Notes: generated by a model from the sequence alone, not told the origin. A stretch of 64,000 bases of DNA from Arctopsyche grandis (GCF_051622035.1 NC_135364.1:25660501-25724500); one strand, 5' to 3'. Shown: positions 42,436-54,204, counted from the stretch's first letter. Translations and numbers: made by a program.

Positions 42436-42768
42436 TCAGATGAGATTCTTTTTATCTTCTTTTACGTTCTTGATATTGTTTTCGGTATTTTCGTATGTGG
42501 CGCCATTTGCGCTCGCGTTAGAACTCGCTCCGTTCTCCTTGTCACAAAGAGCTTTTCCGGCATGACTTTTCTTTGTTGACAAATTGCGGTCGTTTTCACA
42601 TTTTTCGCTATCTGCGATCTGAGACTTGGGCGACACTGCTTCTTCTACTGCGAACGTCGCTTTATTATCGTTCACGTTTATTTCCATCGTTTCATTATCG
42701 TTGTCGCCGCTTTTGCTGACAGTGTCGTTAGCAGCGCACAAGCCTCCATACGTTGACGCCATGGGAAC
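42436..42768 (-). CDS. Four-TM protein, last coding exon
   Basis: The acceptor TTGCTTTTCAG leads into V-P-M-A-S-T-Y-G-G in phase 0, matching exon 4. It gives 110 codons of hydrophilic tail with repeated Asn/Asp/Glu/Lys runs and a stop at 42438-42436. It runs towards the glycine-rich gene; the two stops are 816 bp apart. Confidence 0.8.
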   Translation of the reverse strand, partial: VPMASTYGGLCAANDTVSKSGDNDNETMEINVNDNKATFAVEEAVSPKSQIADSEKCENDRNLSTKKSHAGKALCDKENGASSNASANGATYENTENNIKNVKEDKKNLI

Positions 42769-45700
42769 CTGAAAAGCAATATCAAAATATTACACACAAT
42801 ACGCTCGGCACATAATAAAGAAAAAAACATATTACGTTCGAAACTACGACAGAAATTTGAAATTCGCCGAGCGCTCTCGCAGGAAATGGAACCTTTTGTA
42901 CTGCGGAATTGTCGATCATTTCAATGCATATATTCTGAAAGTTTCTTCGTTTCACATCTGCATGCAATCATCATATATATAATATCGTGATTTTGTGTGT
43001 CTGTGTAAGATAACGCTCGCCGTGCTATAATAGTCGTTTCGATTCGACATATGTACATATTATATATAGCCAGCAGTTTGGCTTAGTGGTAGCGTATATA
43101 TTTAGCACCACTGAGGTCAAAGGTTTGAGTCCTCGCCACTGCTGGTTAGATTTGGGGGTTTTGTGACTCCAAATCGATCGTTTCTCTATCAGAGTTTGCC
43201 AATTTTATCTGATCATTGCTGAAACGGTTCCTGAAAATTGGTATTAGATCTAATCCTGTTGTCACAAAATCTGCCTGTGTATAATTTGTAATAATTATAC
43301 ACAGTTATCTGAAATCTATAGATATCTCTATAATTTCGTATTTATTATATGTATAAAAATTGTATACAAAAAAAAATCTAAAAATATCCATAATAATCCA
43401 TAGATGTCTCTATGATTATTATTTCTGATTAATTGTTATATGCTATATATTCTGATTGTATATGTATGTATTACTGTATTTCTGATTGTTTATGTATTCT
43501 GTATTTCGTTAACAAAATCTGTAAATCTGTTGAGCAAATCTGTAATGGCGAGTGTATATTGATTTGTAACAATAAAATAAAATAAAATATGTACGTCACA
43601 GCTTAACCACTGCCAAATCGTATACGAATATAATAAAAAAAAAAAAAATATATATATATATATACTGTTTGTTACCAATCTTTAAGTCTCTGAGCGTTTA
43701 CCGCCATCTATTGAAAATTTATTTAATTAATTAATTTTTCTATTGGTTTATTATATTGTTTACATGTAGGTAGGTAGGTAGTTTTATTTATTTATAGCAA
43801 ATTTCTAATGAATATATAACAAAAGTAGCAACTATAATACAACATAATAACAAAAATACTATAATTAACAAAAATAACTATAATTAGTAACCATAACATA
43901 ATATTATAATGCCAAACATTGCATTTACTTATAAAATTACATCTTCTACAGAGGTATCCAATAACACCCTTCAAGAAATCATCAACGTTATTACCATTTT
44001 TTTTAATTAAATATATTTATTTGAATTTAATAACTTAATATGCCAACACTCATGCGATGATATTTCATCGGGTACAACACTAGTCATTTATATATATATT
44101 TTTAAATCTCCATACTTATCCACGCGTCCGCCACATACATACCTACATACTAACATACACACATGACGTCCGTTTATATATATGTATGTATTATACGAGT
44201 GTTATGCCCGTTGATTTCAACGGGTGGTTTCAGAACGGAATTGAAACACGAATTAAAATAAAGTTATATATTATATATATAAATATAATGTAAGATAATT
44301 AATATTAATCGTAATGAAAAATGCGCGCATTACTCGCTCACAAATCCAACCCATTCGAAATGATGAATGAATGTGTGTGTATGTGTGCGTGTGACACCTG
44401 TCGCTCGGCCTGACGTCGCACATGCCTGTCGTCGCTCGACCTGACGTCACATGACACTCCACAACCCCTCACTTCCCCGCGTCTCCTCAACCACTTGACT
44501 CTGATTGGCTGTGTGTCCACGGTTTGGCACATACCCACATACAACGCGTCTGTATTTTATATATATTATTATATTATACAATAAATTTATTTTAATTATA
44601 TTCCCAAAAATTTTCATCAATCATTTATTTGATTTGCAAAATACATTTTGACTGTTCCTAAATATAACTCATCAATTTGTGAGTGGTGTCTATTGGTATG
44701 AAGGTTTACTTCAGGTTTACGTTTTGCCTGAAGCATAATAATGTGCGGTTCAACTTCAAACGAATCAAAATGAGCATGCGGTTTCATGCAAAATTCGGCC
44801 GAACAACTTACTTCATATTTAATTATATGCTGTATTATAACGGCTATTTTCAAATATTTACCGCCATAAAATTTTCGAAAGTACGCTTTGATGTGTTTCG
44901 TATTTAAATTTCGAATTTAATATATTTCAATATGAGCGCCGTACACTGTTAACATTTTTAATTGAGAATTTCCCTTTAATATTCAAAAAGCCCTATATAA
45001 TGTATTTAATATTCACTTTCTTGCGATTATTACGCGTTTTGCATTAATCAGCACTTTTAAATTAAACTTCTTCGGATATAAGGCTTTCGCCGAATATGTA
45101 AAATATTTGTTATTAAATTTTTTATAATGAATTCAAATATTTCATCCATTTAAAATCCTTCAAGCTGACATATAAAATATATGGAAATTTATATGAAACA
45201 TTAAAATTTCAAGCACCGTAATGAAAATAAATCATTTGTATTTTTAGATGATATAACATTCTATATATGATCCGTTATATTTGAAAGTGGCATAAGGCCA
45301 CTTTTCTTCATTTCGAGAAATATTTCGTACACTCGTCGCTTTGGATCGATTTGCAGAGTCGAGTATACATATTCGTTTTTTACATATATAGATGTTTGTG
45401 GGTATGCGGCGAGTGCTTCGACAAACATAGAGACTAATAAAAATATTTTAGAATTTTCAAGAGTTATTATATCGATTCCGATTCTGATTCTGGTTCTAGT
45501 TTCGATTCCGTTTCAGGTTCCAGTTTCAGTTTCGGTTCCGGTTCCGGTTTTGATTCCGGTTCCAATTTCAATTCCGGTTTTGGTTCCGATAAAGATTCCA
45601 GTTCCAGTTCTTATTTAGATTCCTATTTCAGTTCCGATTTCCGATTACTATTTTAATTCCGATTCCTGATTCCGATTTCAGTTCTGATTCCCGACTACTA

Positions 45701-48700
45701 TTTCAGTTACGGTTACGTTTCCGCTCCCTATTTCAATTTCGATTTCCGGTTCTTATTTAAGTTCCGATTCCCGGTTCCTATTTATTTATATGTATATACG
45801 GTCAAGAAAAAATGACCATTTTACATAAAGAAAAAGGAGAAATAAAAAAAAAAATTACAATGATATACAATAAAATTAGTAAAAAATAAATAAGAATAAT
45901 GTACACATAAATACATACACACCTACATATATGCACATACACTCGCATACATATGTACATATATATTTCAGTTTATATTCCCGATATATATGTATTTCAG
46001 TTCCGGCTCCGATTCCGATTCAAATTTCAATTCCGGTTCCCGATTTTTATTTCAGTTCCGATTCTAATTTCGGTTACGACTTCAATATTGACTTTGGTTC
46101 CGATTTCATTTCCAATTTCAGTTACGATTACGATTACGACGACAATTGTTGTAGTTTGTTATTTAAATTATACATACAACTTTATGTTAATGCATGTATC
46201 AATTTGTCTTTTGTCGAAACTATACATTGAAATATCAACGGGCACAACACTAGTCTTATAAATTAGTAACATTGGTTGAAGCCTTCTTCGAGATGAGAAA
46301 ATACACCGTTTTATTAAACGATTTTGAATCATTAAACCACCGTATATAATATATAATATTCAAATATGCTTTCACATTATAACCATAGCCTTTGAGTGTA
46401 AAATACAACATAATTGGTGTTCAAAGAAAACATGTCGGCGCCAATTAATATAATTGAATTTACATTGCTAATTGAATCACACACGATACTCCCTGAATAG
46501 TCTGTGTACTTACTAAAGTAATTATGTATATTATACGTACCATGCTGACTGCAGTGTGTGATGAAGATCTAGGGCAACGATTGGGTCGCATAGGTCCAGA
46601 AGTAGGTGTAGGGCCATATATGAACCTAATTCGAACACCCATAGCAGCTGCAATTATAACACCACTAGCCAATAAAGCTTGAAGGGTAGCAACCCACAGT
46701 GAAGTATCACTCGTCACACTGAAAATCAGACAGTTTTTAACCGAGAATGATGTCAAGAACTTGTGGAGGTGGACCTTCATAGAAGGAAGCATCTTCTAGA
46801 TGCTAGTAAGCTACCTGTCTCCGTGCTGTTGTCTCCTCAGTATAGTCCTCAATGCAAGCATAAGCAGTGCAAAGTGCAGTGAACAAGCAACGGTCCAGAG
46901 TATGCGATCGATCCATGCTCCTCCCCTGCGTCCTCCAGCATTGTGGTGAACACTTCTGTGTATGCTCCAAGCTGAAACGTGTAATGTGTTCTTGTCAAAA
47001 GGCTCATTTGCGACATTTCAAGCAATTTCGCCGAATCGAATTTGGACCGTTTAGCCAATTTTTCGTCTGTGCGAGTCTTCAGACGACGGCAAAATGCCCG
47101 GAATCTCATTAAGGTGGGTCTCTTTTGATGGGACAAAGGCGAGGATACGAAAGTTCGTGCACAGTTCGAATTTCAAGTAATTCGAATAAAGGATAGTAGC
47201 ACTCGAAGCGAATCAACCCTCTACCCTCAAAGGCAGAGTGTTAAAAGCTCGCCAGAAGCTTTTCACTGTTCGCTGAAAGGCAACCGTTAAATATGCAATA
47301 AAGCAATACTCAGTGAGTAGTTGCTCAAAGAATGAAAATCGATTCGTTCTCATGTACGTGCGTTTAATACAGGGTGGGGCCGAAACCATTAGTTGACAAT
47401 CATCGCTTTAGAACTTACCACACTGTAATGGATAGCGAGTGACAAGGACTTACATATATTGTATTTCATATTTTCAAATATAATGCATATATTTTCCACC
47501 TCACTGAGCGTAGGTTATTGGACACGATTTTAACTTTTTTTGTCTGGTAGCATGCGCTCATCACTATTTTCATAATTGAATGTGATGTAAGAGTGGATAT
47601 TTGATCTTCTCTGTTTGCGGCTGGTTCTTATTTATTTTTATTTTTTATTACATTTTATACCAGGAAGGCTTTACAGGTAAACCCCCCATGTACCTTCCTG
47701 GCCAATTACAAACAATACAGCATTTTTATTATACAAGTCACTGAGTTACAAGAAACTCGCAAATTAACGAGACATCTATGAATTGTACATAAATTTTATT
47801 GTACACTAATTACATATACTCAAATAGTGGTGACTTAGCCAAATTTTAATCGGGAACCGTTTCAACAATGAAATCATAGAAAATTGGCAAACTCTGATTG
47901 GAAACGATCGACCTGGAGTCACAAATATCCAGGTCTGACCAGCAGCACTACAGATATACTCAAATCAAATAATAAAATACAAGGAGGGAATGTCCTGCAC
48001 CTATAGCCTAACACCGAGAGGCGCCGGGCTCGATCCCATGAGCTGACCTCGATTGAAAATAATTTATTCATTATTTATATAGTGCTGCTAATCAGACTTA
48101 GATATATGTGACTCCAAGTTGATCGTTTCCTATCAGAGTTTGCCAATATGTCTGATTTCGTTATTGAAAAGGTTCCACATCAAATTGGCAAAAACCACGC
48201 TCTATTTGAATATGATTTGTCACCACTATTTAAATATGATTTGAAAATTTTAAATCTATTAATTTATATATGTATGTATACGTTTAATACCACGAATGTC
48301 GCTCAGGGAAAATCCGAAATGGCATAATTGGAAAATATAAAATTGGTTCAACCAGCAATGCTACCTTTATCAAGTATTAAATTATAAATTATATATATTT
48401 TTCTCCGACTCTTAGACTGTATTCGTTGGGGGGGTGGTGGCCTCATGTTGAGGGTTTTAAGGGTCAAATTCCTTGACCTTTAAAGCGGGCTTAGAATATA
48501 TTTTTATTTGTTTTATTTTCATTATTTTGAATAGAGTTGTGTTTTTAAATTTATTATAATAATTTTATCATGCTATTGTTGCGTAGGGGTGGGTGGAGGA
48601 TTAAAATAAAAGGCCAAAGTCGCTTCACAGCATTTATTGGGTAATTAAGGTGATCCACGCACTGCCAGTGCTCCTTCCAGAATGCCTTCATATGGCTTAA

Positions 48701-51700
48701 GTACCTGCTTATAAAGGACAAGTCGCTCAGTGCATCTTCCTCGACACGTTTGTTTACCTATTGTTATAGTCACGTACTAGATATGCAGTCCCACGGTTTT
48801 CGGCACGCAGTTACACGCTTTCACGCTGTCAGTTCTGAGAACTCAAGTGGGAAGTGGCTGGGTGCCGTTACCGACCACTAAGTCCATTCAGGGGTCTCTA
48901 TTGTTATCCGACAGCATTTAAGCTTGGAGATAATCCTCGAAAACCAATTATAACGGCGGCTCCTTTTAGCATATGCTACACTATTGTATACTATTCATTA
49001 ACAAATTTAGACTGTTGTTTATTTGTCCGTTGCCCACTAGTTTGTCGCCCAGTTGTAGCATTTGTGGTTTGTTTGGTTTTATTTTCCTAGTAAATATTTA
49101 CTTCTCGGTTAACGTGTTCGCTTTCAAGATACTAATCGTCTAATTTGTTTCCGCCTCACCCTATTTACGTATGTATATGTATGTTCACGAGTTTTTTTTT
49201 ATAACGTTGTAGGTTTTACTACTTAGTAAAAGCAGATCATTAGTGGGATCGTTAACCTTTTTCTCGACTGGATTACGCAGTTTGTAAAAATATAGTACCT
49301 GCTGCCAGAACGGTGATGGACCCAGCTGGAACACCCAAGCTTAAGTTAAAATGTTGCCGTTCTTCTATAGCTGCCACACTGCCCATCACCACAGCTGCGA
49401 TTCCGCATACTATCTGTAAAAATAATTTAATGTAATATCATTACTTAATATTGCTAATTGAAAAGGAAAATGTTTTTCACTAACTTTCAACGAGGCGTAC
49501 TAATGGTTAATTGAGAGACTTAATGAGTTTTACAGGCAACGTTTCAAAGAGTCAATTAGTAGAGGTCAAATCAATATATCACTTCTATGAAAATATTATA
49601 TGGTATAATTAAAATGGAGAGTAAAAATGTATATACGTACATAAAAGAGAAAATCTTAAAATTTAATCAATGAAAATTTTTACGTATGAATTTTTTTTCT
49701 ATGTACATATACATATAAGTAAGTTCAAACATAACATATATGTACACTCAAACCAGCAGCGTGGTCTAGTGGTGAGTATTGAATTTTTTCGTGCTCGGTG
49801 TCACGGGTTCGATTCCCACTAAGAGTCTCGTTGTTGGCCAGACCTTGGTTTGTCGAGGTCGATCGTTTCTTATCAGAATTTTCCAATTTTTCTGATTTTC
49901 ATTGAAATTCATTGGGTTCATGTCCGAGCCATATACGCTGTTGGCGAGATCTTGTTGTTATTAAAACACAGATCGACCGTCTCTCGTGATAAATTTTTCC
50001 AATTTTTCTAGCATAATTATTATGACAGATATAATAAATTGGTATCCTCCCCCTTCAGTTTCTCACAAATTCGAGTTATTAGCATCTCGAATTTGTTAAA
50101 TCTTAAAAATGATACCCATGGCACATACATGTACATATAACCAGCAGCGTGGTCTAGTGGTGAGTATTGAATTATTTCATGATTGATGTCACGGGTTCGA
50201 TTCCCACTAAGAGTATCGTTGTTGGTCAGAGCTTGGTTTGTCGAGGTCAATCGTTTCTTATCAGAATTTGTCAATTTTTCTGATTTTCATTGAAACGATT
50301 CCTGTAAAATTAGCTTTTCCTTCCCAATTTTCTGTTGCAAACCTTATGTTATTGTTTTATCTCAGGTTTCGCCAGATTTTTCACCATGGATTTCTCTGTG
50401 GTTGTTTATCGAATTTAAAAATTCGTATTGTTACATGAAAAATGTTATTAATCGTATTTATACGATGTTCATAATATCTGACCATAGATGTCAGGTATTG
50501 TTTCGATTTACATGTGTATGTATGTAATAATTGTGTATTTAGATGTCTAGTTGATTATGAGTTTTCAATGTCTTGTAATAAATTAGCCATAGTGACGACC
50601 TGGAGCTAATCTGTAATGTCACTATGGCGAAATTGTAAAAAATAAATAAATATGTAATAAAAAAAAATACATATATATAATCTACGGCCTTAATATTGTG
50701 TTGTTATGTACATTTATACTGCCAGTATTGTAATACGCAGATCGTGAAGTACAAACATAAACAATATATTTCGAGTATTCTTGAATCGCTCCATGTCAGT
50801 TTTATACCAATTCGAAAACATGTATACATATATAGATTATGTAAATGTCGAATCGTTCCAGTCACAACTGCTGTGAATGAAACTTAATTCAAACCCAATT
50901 CAATTTGCTCCTCTTGTAGCAGAACCCATATCGTCGACAAAACTTGTCTCGCTATCTTATTTCGTATTGCGATCATAGAATAGTATCCCTCTCGCAGTGA
51001 CACGAGTATTGAATTTTTTCGTGCTCGATGTCACGGGCTCGATTCCCACTAAGAGTCTCGTTGTTGGCCAGACCTTGGATTGTCGAGGTCAATCGTTTCT
51101 TATCAGAATTTGCCAATTTTTCTGATGTTCATTGAAACGGTTCCTGTAAAATTGGCTTTTCCATCCCAATTTTCTGTTGCAAACCTTGAGTTATTGTTAT
51201 ATCTCAGGTTTTGCCAGATTTCTCACCATAGTTGTCTCTGTGGTTGTTTATCGAATCTAAAAATTCGTATTGTTACATGAAAAATGTTATTAATCGTATT
51301 TATACGATGTTTGTAATATCTGACCATAGATGTCAGGTATTGTTTCCATTTACATGTGTATATATGTAATAATTATGTATTTAGATGTCTCGTTAATTGT
51401 GAATTTTCAATGTCTTGCAATAAATCAGCCAAAGTGACGACCTGGAGCCAATCTGTAATGTCACTATGGCGAAATTGTAAAATAAATAAATAAGATTTGC
51501 CCAACACAAAACATTGAATTGTGTTCTTACCATAAAACTCCTCACTACTTTGTTCAATATGCACCAATAAAGAATAAAGACTGTTTAAATCTATATGAGA
51601 AGTATGGGAACTGTAAAAATATCAGTAACAAATATATTTTTAACTACATATAAATATAAAATAAATTTAAAATAACCAATAATATTATTATAATAATACC

Positions 51701-52675
51701 ATACACATATTATACGACAAGAGATGCTGAGAATAAAATAGTGGGCAAAATAGAACCAGATGGCCTTGAATGCTATTCAAGAAGCTGCAGAAGAATGCAA
51801 TATAATAAATGTCTGACAGATGAAGCGAAATATAATAGCTTGAACGGAATTTGATTGGAGAGAAATGTATATACTAGACGATGAATAGTTGATGAAACAA
51901 ATTACAGAGTAGCAACTGCTATTAACTAGTGTGATTGACAGTGGTAAATTGAATACGTCTTCAAAGTTTAACTACACATATTCACTGTACCTACATATGT
52001 ATATGTTATTGTCTGAGGCTTTGAACAAAGCTCAACTCACAATTACAAGTTTGCTTTGTTCGAAAACTCCATAAATTGAGAGATCAAGACTGAATTCTCA
52101 GTATAAAAGAGTACATTCGTAGAAATTGACTCCTTCAATAAACGATTTAAAGTCGAAATAAAAATCAATCTTGAAGTTTTAAGTGAATACGAACTTTCCT
52201 TTATTAAATCAATAAAACTTTTTTTCGGAGTGCGGCAAGCTCCTCCAACAGAACTAATTAATTTATCCGTGCTCTTGACGTTTCTGCCAACAATGAAAGA
52301 GAAATGTGAAAGCTTTCCTTTCGCCCAGGTGGTATATCGCGGTCGTTTATAAGTCCTCTGTGAAAGGGACCGAGCATGAAAGAAAAGCACACGAGCGTGC
52401 AAAAATTTATGTACGATCGTGCAGTGACTGGTTATTTAGTAAGTTCTCGTCTCGAAAAAATAAAAATAATAAATGCCATCTTTGACGTAGTTAACCGAGA
52501 CGAAGTTGACGTAAGTTTTCGCATTAAACGTGCATATATTGCAAACCTGCACGACTCGCAATCTCAGAACGAGAGCAAAAGGATAATCTCCTTTTGTATG
52601 GGGTCCTCCACCTCTGGAGCCGTTGCTGCCACCACTCGTCTCCACACTTGCCGTAGAACCTTTCCTCCAGCTCAT
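42436..52675 (-). CDS. Four-transmembrane protein with polar C-terminal tail (5 coding exons, 303 aa)
   Basis: I assembled this integral membrane protein from - strand exons 52675-52547, 49413-49299, 46971-46815, 46718-46541 and 42768-42436. All junctions are GT..AG and in phase (912 nt). Residues 1-32 are Ser/Gly-rich. Hydrophobic segments are at ~40-59 (V-V-Q-I-V-C-G-I-A-A-V-V-M-G), ~66-85, ~105-122 and ~142-162. The loop after TM1 has an N-L-S glycosylation sequon (66-68) and loop 2 is Arg/Gly-rich. Residues 163-303 form a hydrophilic tail rich in Asn, Lys, Asp and Glu, with no hydrophobic stretch, ending E-D-K-K-N-L-I. The topology resembles small tetraspan families such as the CD20/MS4A-like or TMEM212-type proteins, but I cannot name an orthologue. 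The gene model is strong because five independently found exons agree in phase. Function is unknown. Confidence 0.82.
43065..43575 (+). mobile_element. tRNA-derived SINE, hairpin type C, second copy
   Basis: Nearly identical to 34483-34990 in head (TGGCTTAGTGG, GGTTTGAGTCC) and middle. The tail hairpin is degenerate (GAGCAAATCTGTAATGGCGA). It lies in the last intron of the four-TM gene. Confidence 0.85.
43660..44090 (+). mobile_element. Helitron-like end with nested insertion
   Basis: Begins GTTTGTTACCAAT and the CTCTGAGCGTTTACCGCCAT block, as at 17430-17530. It ends TTCATCGGGTACAACACTAG|T at 44083 after hairpin GATGATATTTCATC. A segment with ATAACAAAAATACTATAATT (43790-43990) interrupts it. 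Confidence 0.5.
45455..45785 (+). repeat. Degenerate hexanucleotide TTCCGR/TTTCRG minisatellite
   Basis: Runs of GATTCCGGTTCC-like units, with pervasive 6-bp periodicity over ~330 bp. It resumes at 45996-46140 after a 210-bp interruption of ordinary sequence. Confidence 0.85.
45996..46142 (+). repeat. TTCCGR-type minisatellite, second block
   Basis: Same 6-bp unit as 45455-45785 (TTCCGGCTCCGATTCCGATT), drifting to TTACGATTACGACGAC at its right end. The ORFs of 99-102 codons here are products of the repeat. Confidence 0.85.
46541..46718 (-). CDS. Four-TM protein, coding exon 4
   Basis: Acceptor CTGATTTTCAG, donor GTACGT. It encodes TM4 (W-V-A-T-L-Q-A-L-L-A-S-G-V-I-I-A-A-A-M-G-V) and a Pro/Arg/Ser-rich juxtamembrane stretch ending at S-M. 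Confidence 0.85.
46815..46971 (-). CDS. Four-TM protein, coding exon 3
   Basis: Acceptor ACGTTTCAG, donor GTAGCT. It encodes the Arg/Gly-rich cytosolic loop and TM3 (I-L-W-T-V-A-C-S-L-H-F-A-L-L-M-L), leaving phase 2. A longer open reading frame overlaps it in another frame but lacks matching phases and hydrophobic segments. Confidence 0.85.
47655..47965 (-). mobile_element. tRNA-derived SINE, hairpin type A
   Basis: Antisense, in an intron of the four-TM gene. Tail hairpin ACCAGGAAGGC / ACCTTCCTGG (47661-47702), GACATCTATG near 47770, middle module, then TGACCAGCAGCAC at the head. Confidence 0.75.
48080..48240 (+). mobile_element. SINE middle-module fragment
   Basis: GTTGATCGTTTCCTATCAGA and TGATTTCGTTATTGAAAAGG remain. 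Head and tail are lost. Confidence 0.6.
48241..49290. other. Intronic sequence of the four-TM gene
   Basis: A GC-richer part (48640-49050) has no supported exon. The 78-codon ORF at 48854 ends in a hydrophobic, Cys-rich tract but lacks splice or domain support. Confidence 0.35.
49299..49413 (-). CDS. Four-TM protein, coding exon 2
   Basis: The exon lies between acceptor ...TTTTTACAG and donor GTACTA. It encodes the rest of TM1, the E-E-R-Q-H-F-N-L-S loop and TM2 up to the split Ala codon (phase 0 in, phase 1 out). Confidence 0.85.
49750..49905 (+). mobile_element. SINE head and middle module (type B)
   Basis: CCAGCAGCGTGGTCTAGTGG, B box GGTTCGATTCC, module CGATCGTTTCTTATCAGAAT. Truncated where the 1.1-kb inverted duplication begins. 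Confidence 0.75.
49914..51006 (+). repeat. 1.1-kb inverted duplication, left copy
   Basis: Pairs in reverse complement with 58879-59973, with only scattered differences along the full length. It includes a SINE-related segment (49914-50110), a complete SINE (50136-50650) and ~340 bp of otherwise single-copy sequence (50690-51000, landmark CAACTGCTGTGAATGAAACT). Confidence 0.85.
50136..50650 (+). mobile_element. tRNA-derived SINE, hairpin type B, full length
   Basis: A box TGGTCTAGTGG, B box GGTTCGATTCC, middle module, CCATAGATGTC. Tail hairpin CCATAGTGAC (50587-50596) / GTCACTATGG (50618-50627), loop GACCTGGAGCTAATCTGTAA+T, then an AAATAAATAAAT tail. Confidence 0.88.
51005..51500 (+). mobile_element. 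tRNA-derived SINE, hairpin type B (head truncated)
   Basis: Starts within the head at TATTGAATTTTTTCGTGCTC. B box GGCTCGATTCC, tail stem CAAAGTGAC / GTCACTATGG with loop GACCTGGAGCCAATCTGTAA, AAATAAATAA tail. Confidence 0.82.
51500..52540. other. Intron 1 of the four-TM gene, no repeats recognised
   Basis: The 119-codon - strand ORF at 52043-52402 lacks matching splice phases and motifs. The region near 52240-52400 is GC-richer. Confidence 0.35.
52547..52675 (-). CDS. Four-TM protein, coding exon 1
   Basis: ATG lies at 52675-52673 (M-S-W-R-K-G), 4 nt after a plausible acceptor (CTTTCCAG), so a non-coding exon probably lies upstream. The donor CAG|GTTTGC is at 52547/52546. It encodes the cytosolic N-terminus and the beginning of TM1 (43 codons, phase 0). 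Confidence 0.78.
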
Positions 52676-52854
52676 GTCTCTGGAAAGATTGAAAATTTGC
52701 ATACAGTATGTAGTGTGGAACTTTTTATACATCATCTCTTCTTAACCATAGATCCTTTCAAGCCCCGTGTAAAGATTTCAGGGGGTTCATGATCAGTGGT
52801 TGGTAAATATCAAATCATTATTTTCATAGCTTCAATCTGAAATTTAGTATTCAT

Positions 52855-53447
52855 TTAACCCTGCCTCACCGAAGTGCCCCAATTTTTACGTTTTTTGTAA
52901 TAACTACATATGTGATTTTCAAAGCTATAATAACCCGTATATTTCTTGTATTCCTTGAATGAACTACAAGAAATTTATTGTAATAGATTTTGTATGATTT
53001 AGAAAAGGGGTACATCGTAAAAAAATACATTTATACATTTCTACGTTCCAAAGTATGATTTAAAGGCGGTAGCGATAAGTCATATTTTTGACTGTTTGAC
53101 GCTTGCATATTCTTGTTGATTGATGAATCAATGCGAGAGAAAGAGACAGCTATATTTTCGTAAGCTGTTGTTTTCGTCGATTTTGGCTCGTGGTTATTGA
53201 GTCATGCAGTCGCCTGTTGGCCTTACCTATGTGCGTTTGCGTGTTGATACTTGTCGTTTTTTTTTTAATACAAAAATAGTCATAGGACTAAAACTGTTTT
53301 ATGTTGATGTATAAAATGATTAATAAGATATATATTGAACCCATTTGTATTGAGGAAGCGGTATTTTGATTAAAAAATAGTGGGGTTTTACTCGACCCCG
53401 ATTCGGGACACTCGTTCGATGTCGACGCTCCGTCCTTCAAAGGTTAA
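52855..53447. mobile_element. TTAA-flanked repeat, copy 2
   Basis: Second copy of the 292-895 element, in the same orientation, with TTAA at 52855-52858 and 53444-53447. Shared landmarks are GAATGAACTACAAGAAATTT, GTCATGCAGTCGCCTGTTGG and the ACTCGACCCC near the right end. It sits just upstream (- strand sense) of the four-TM gene's first coding exon. Confidence 0.6.
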
Positions 53448-53479
53448 TATTTTTATTATTATTTTACATAGATATATTT

Positions 53480-53575
53480 TATATACCAGGAAGGCTTGAC
53501 AGGAAGACTCCAATGCGCCTACAATTAATTACAAACAATGCAGCATTTTTACTAGCCTCTTATTAGCTCACTTTT
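53480..53575 (-). mobile_element. SINE tail fragment, type A
   Basis: TACCAGGAAGGCTTGACAGG and ATTACAAACAATGCAGCATT, as in other type A tails. It is abutted by the 53570-53970 repeat. Confidence 0.6.
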
Positions 53576-53975
53576 AATTTTTTCGTCTGACAAAATTTGG
53601 GTTCGTATCCGATCGTTTTCAAACATTGCCATTTTGCTCGGTTTGGTTATCAATATATATAGAAATCGAATCCGCCATTATGATGGTGAAAAATAATCGT
53701 AATAGACACGTTTGAAAATACTTCATTATCGTTCTCGGTGACGTCTATTATCCACATTGCCGTATTTATCCATACTCTGCCAATCGTTTTTTTTCTCTTT
53801 TCGCCACCCTCTCGTTATGTCAGATTTTAATTGTTTAAACGCCTATAAGTTTTTCTTTTTTCACTCTATATTTTATAAAATTTGCACAATAGGCTCTCTT
53901 TATTTCTCTTATATATTTTTACTTCACTCGTAGGATATATAATGAGTGTTAATGAATTTTAAATATCGTGGTGTT
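53576..53975 (+). repeat. Dispersed repeat, copy of 30520-31090
   Basis: Shares GTCTGACAAAATTTG / ATCCGATCGTTT / TTTAATTGTTTAAACGC and the terminal TTTTTACTTCACT with 30520-31090. Confidence 0.6.
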
Positions 53976-54204
53976 AAGTTGAATAGCGTGGTGTTTCGAC
54001 CAAAAGTCGAATGACGTTTATATTATGTATATCTCATTTCTATGCGCGTGCCGACAAATCCGACAAAATGACCTGTATGAAGTAACCTGATCCTTATCAG
54101 GTTACTCCATACAGGTTTACATATTATTAGTTATACTAAATTACATATCATCAAATACGATGGTATTTTTGAACAGTGCGGTTTTTTTATTGGGGTATTT
54201 ATCG

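Larger units (their letters stand above)
44195..46253. mobile_element. Possible Helitron-like pair of ends around a minisatellite
   Basis: A reverse-oriented hairpin end lies at 44199-44226 (CCCGTTGATTTCAACGGG). A + oriented one lies at 46227-46253 (TTGAAATATCAACGGGCACA..CTAG). Between are a TTCCGR minisatellite and unrelated sequence. Whether these are one or two elements is unclear. Confidence 0.35.

Noticed and set aside
45931..46261. ORFs of 99-102 codons with Phe/Pro/Ser or Asp periodicity
   Set aside because: Produced by the TTCCGR minisatellite.
46849..47136. 95-codon - strand ORF in another frame over exon 3
   Set aside because: The alternative frame gives a TM segment and correct splice phases on both sides, so this one is a shadow.
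52043..52402. 119-codon - strand ORF near the four-TM gene
   Set aside because: Lies in intron 1. The exon 1/exon 2 phases already join perfectly without it.
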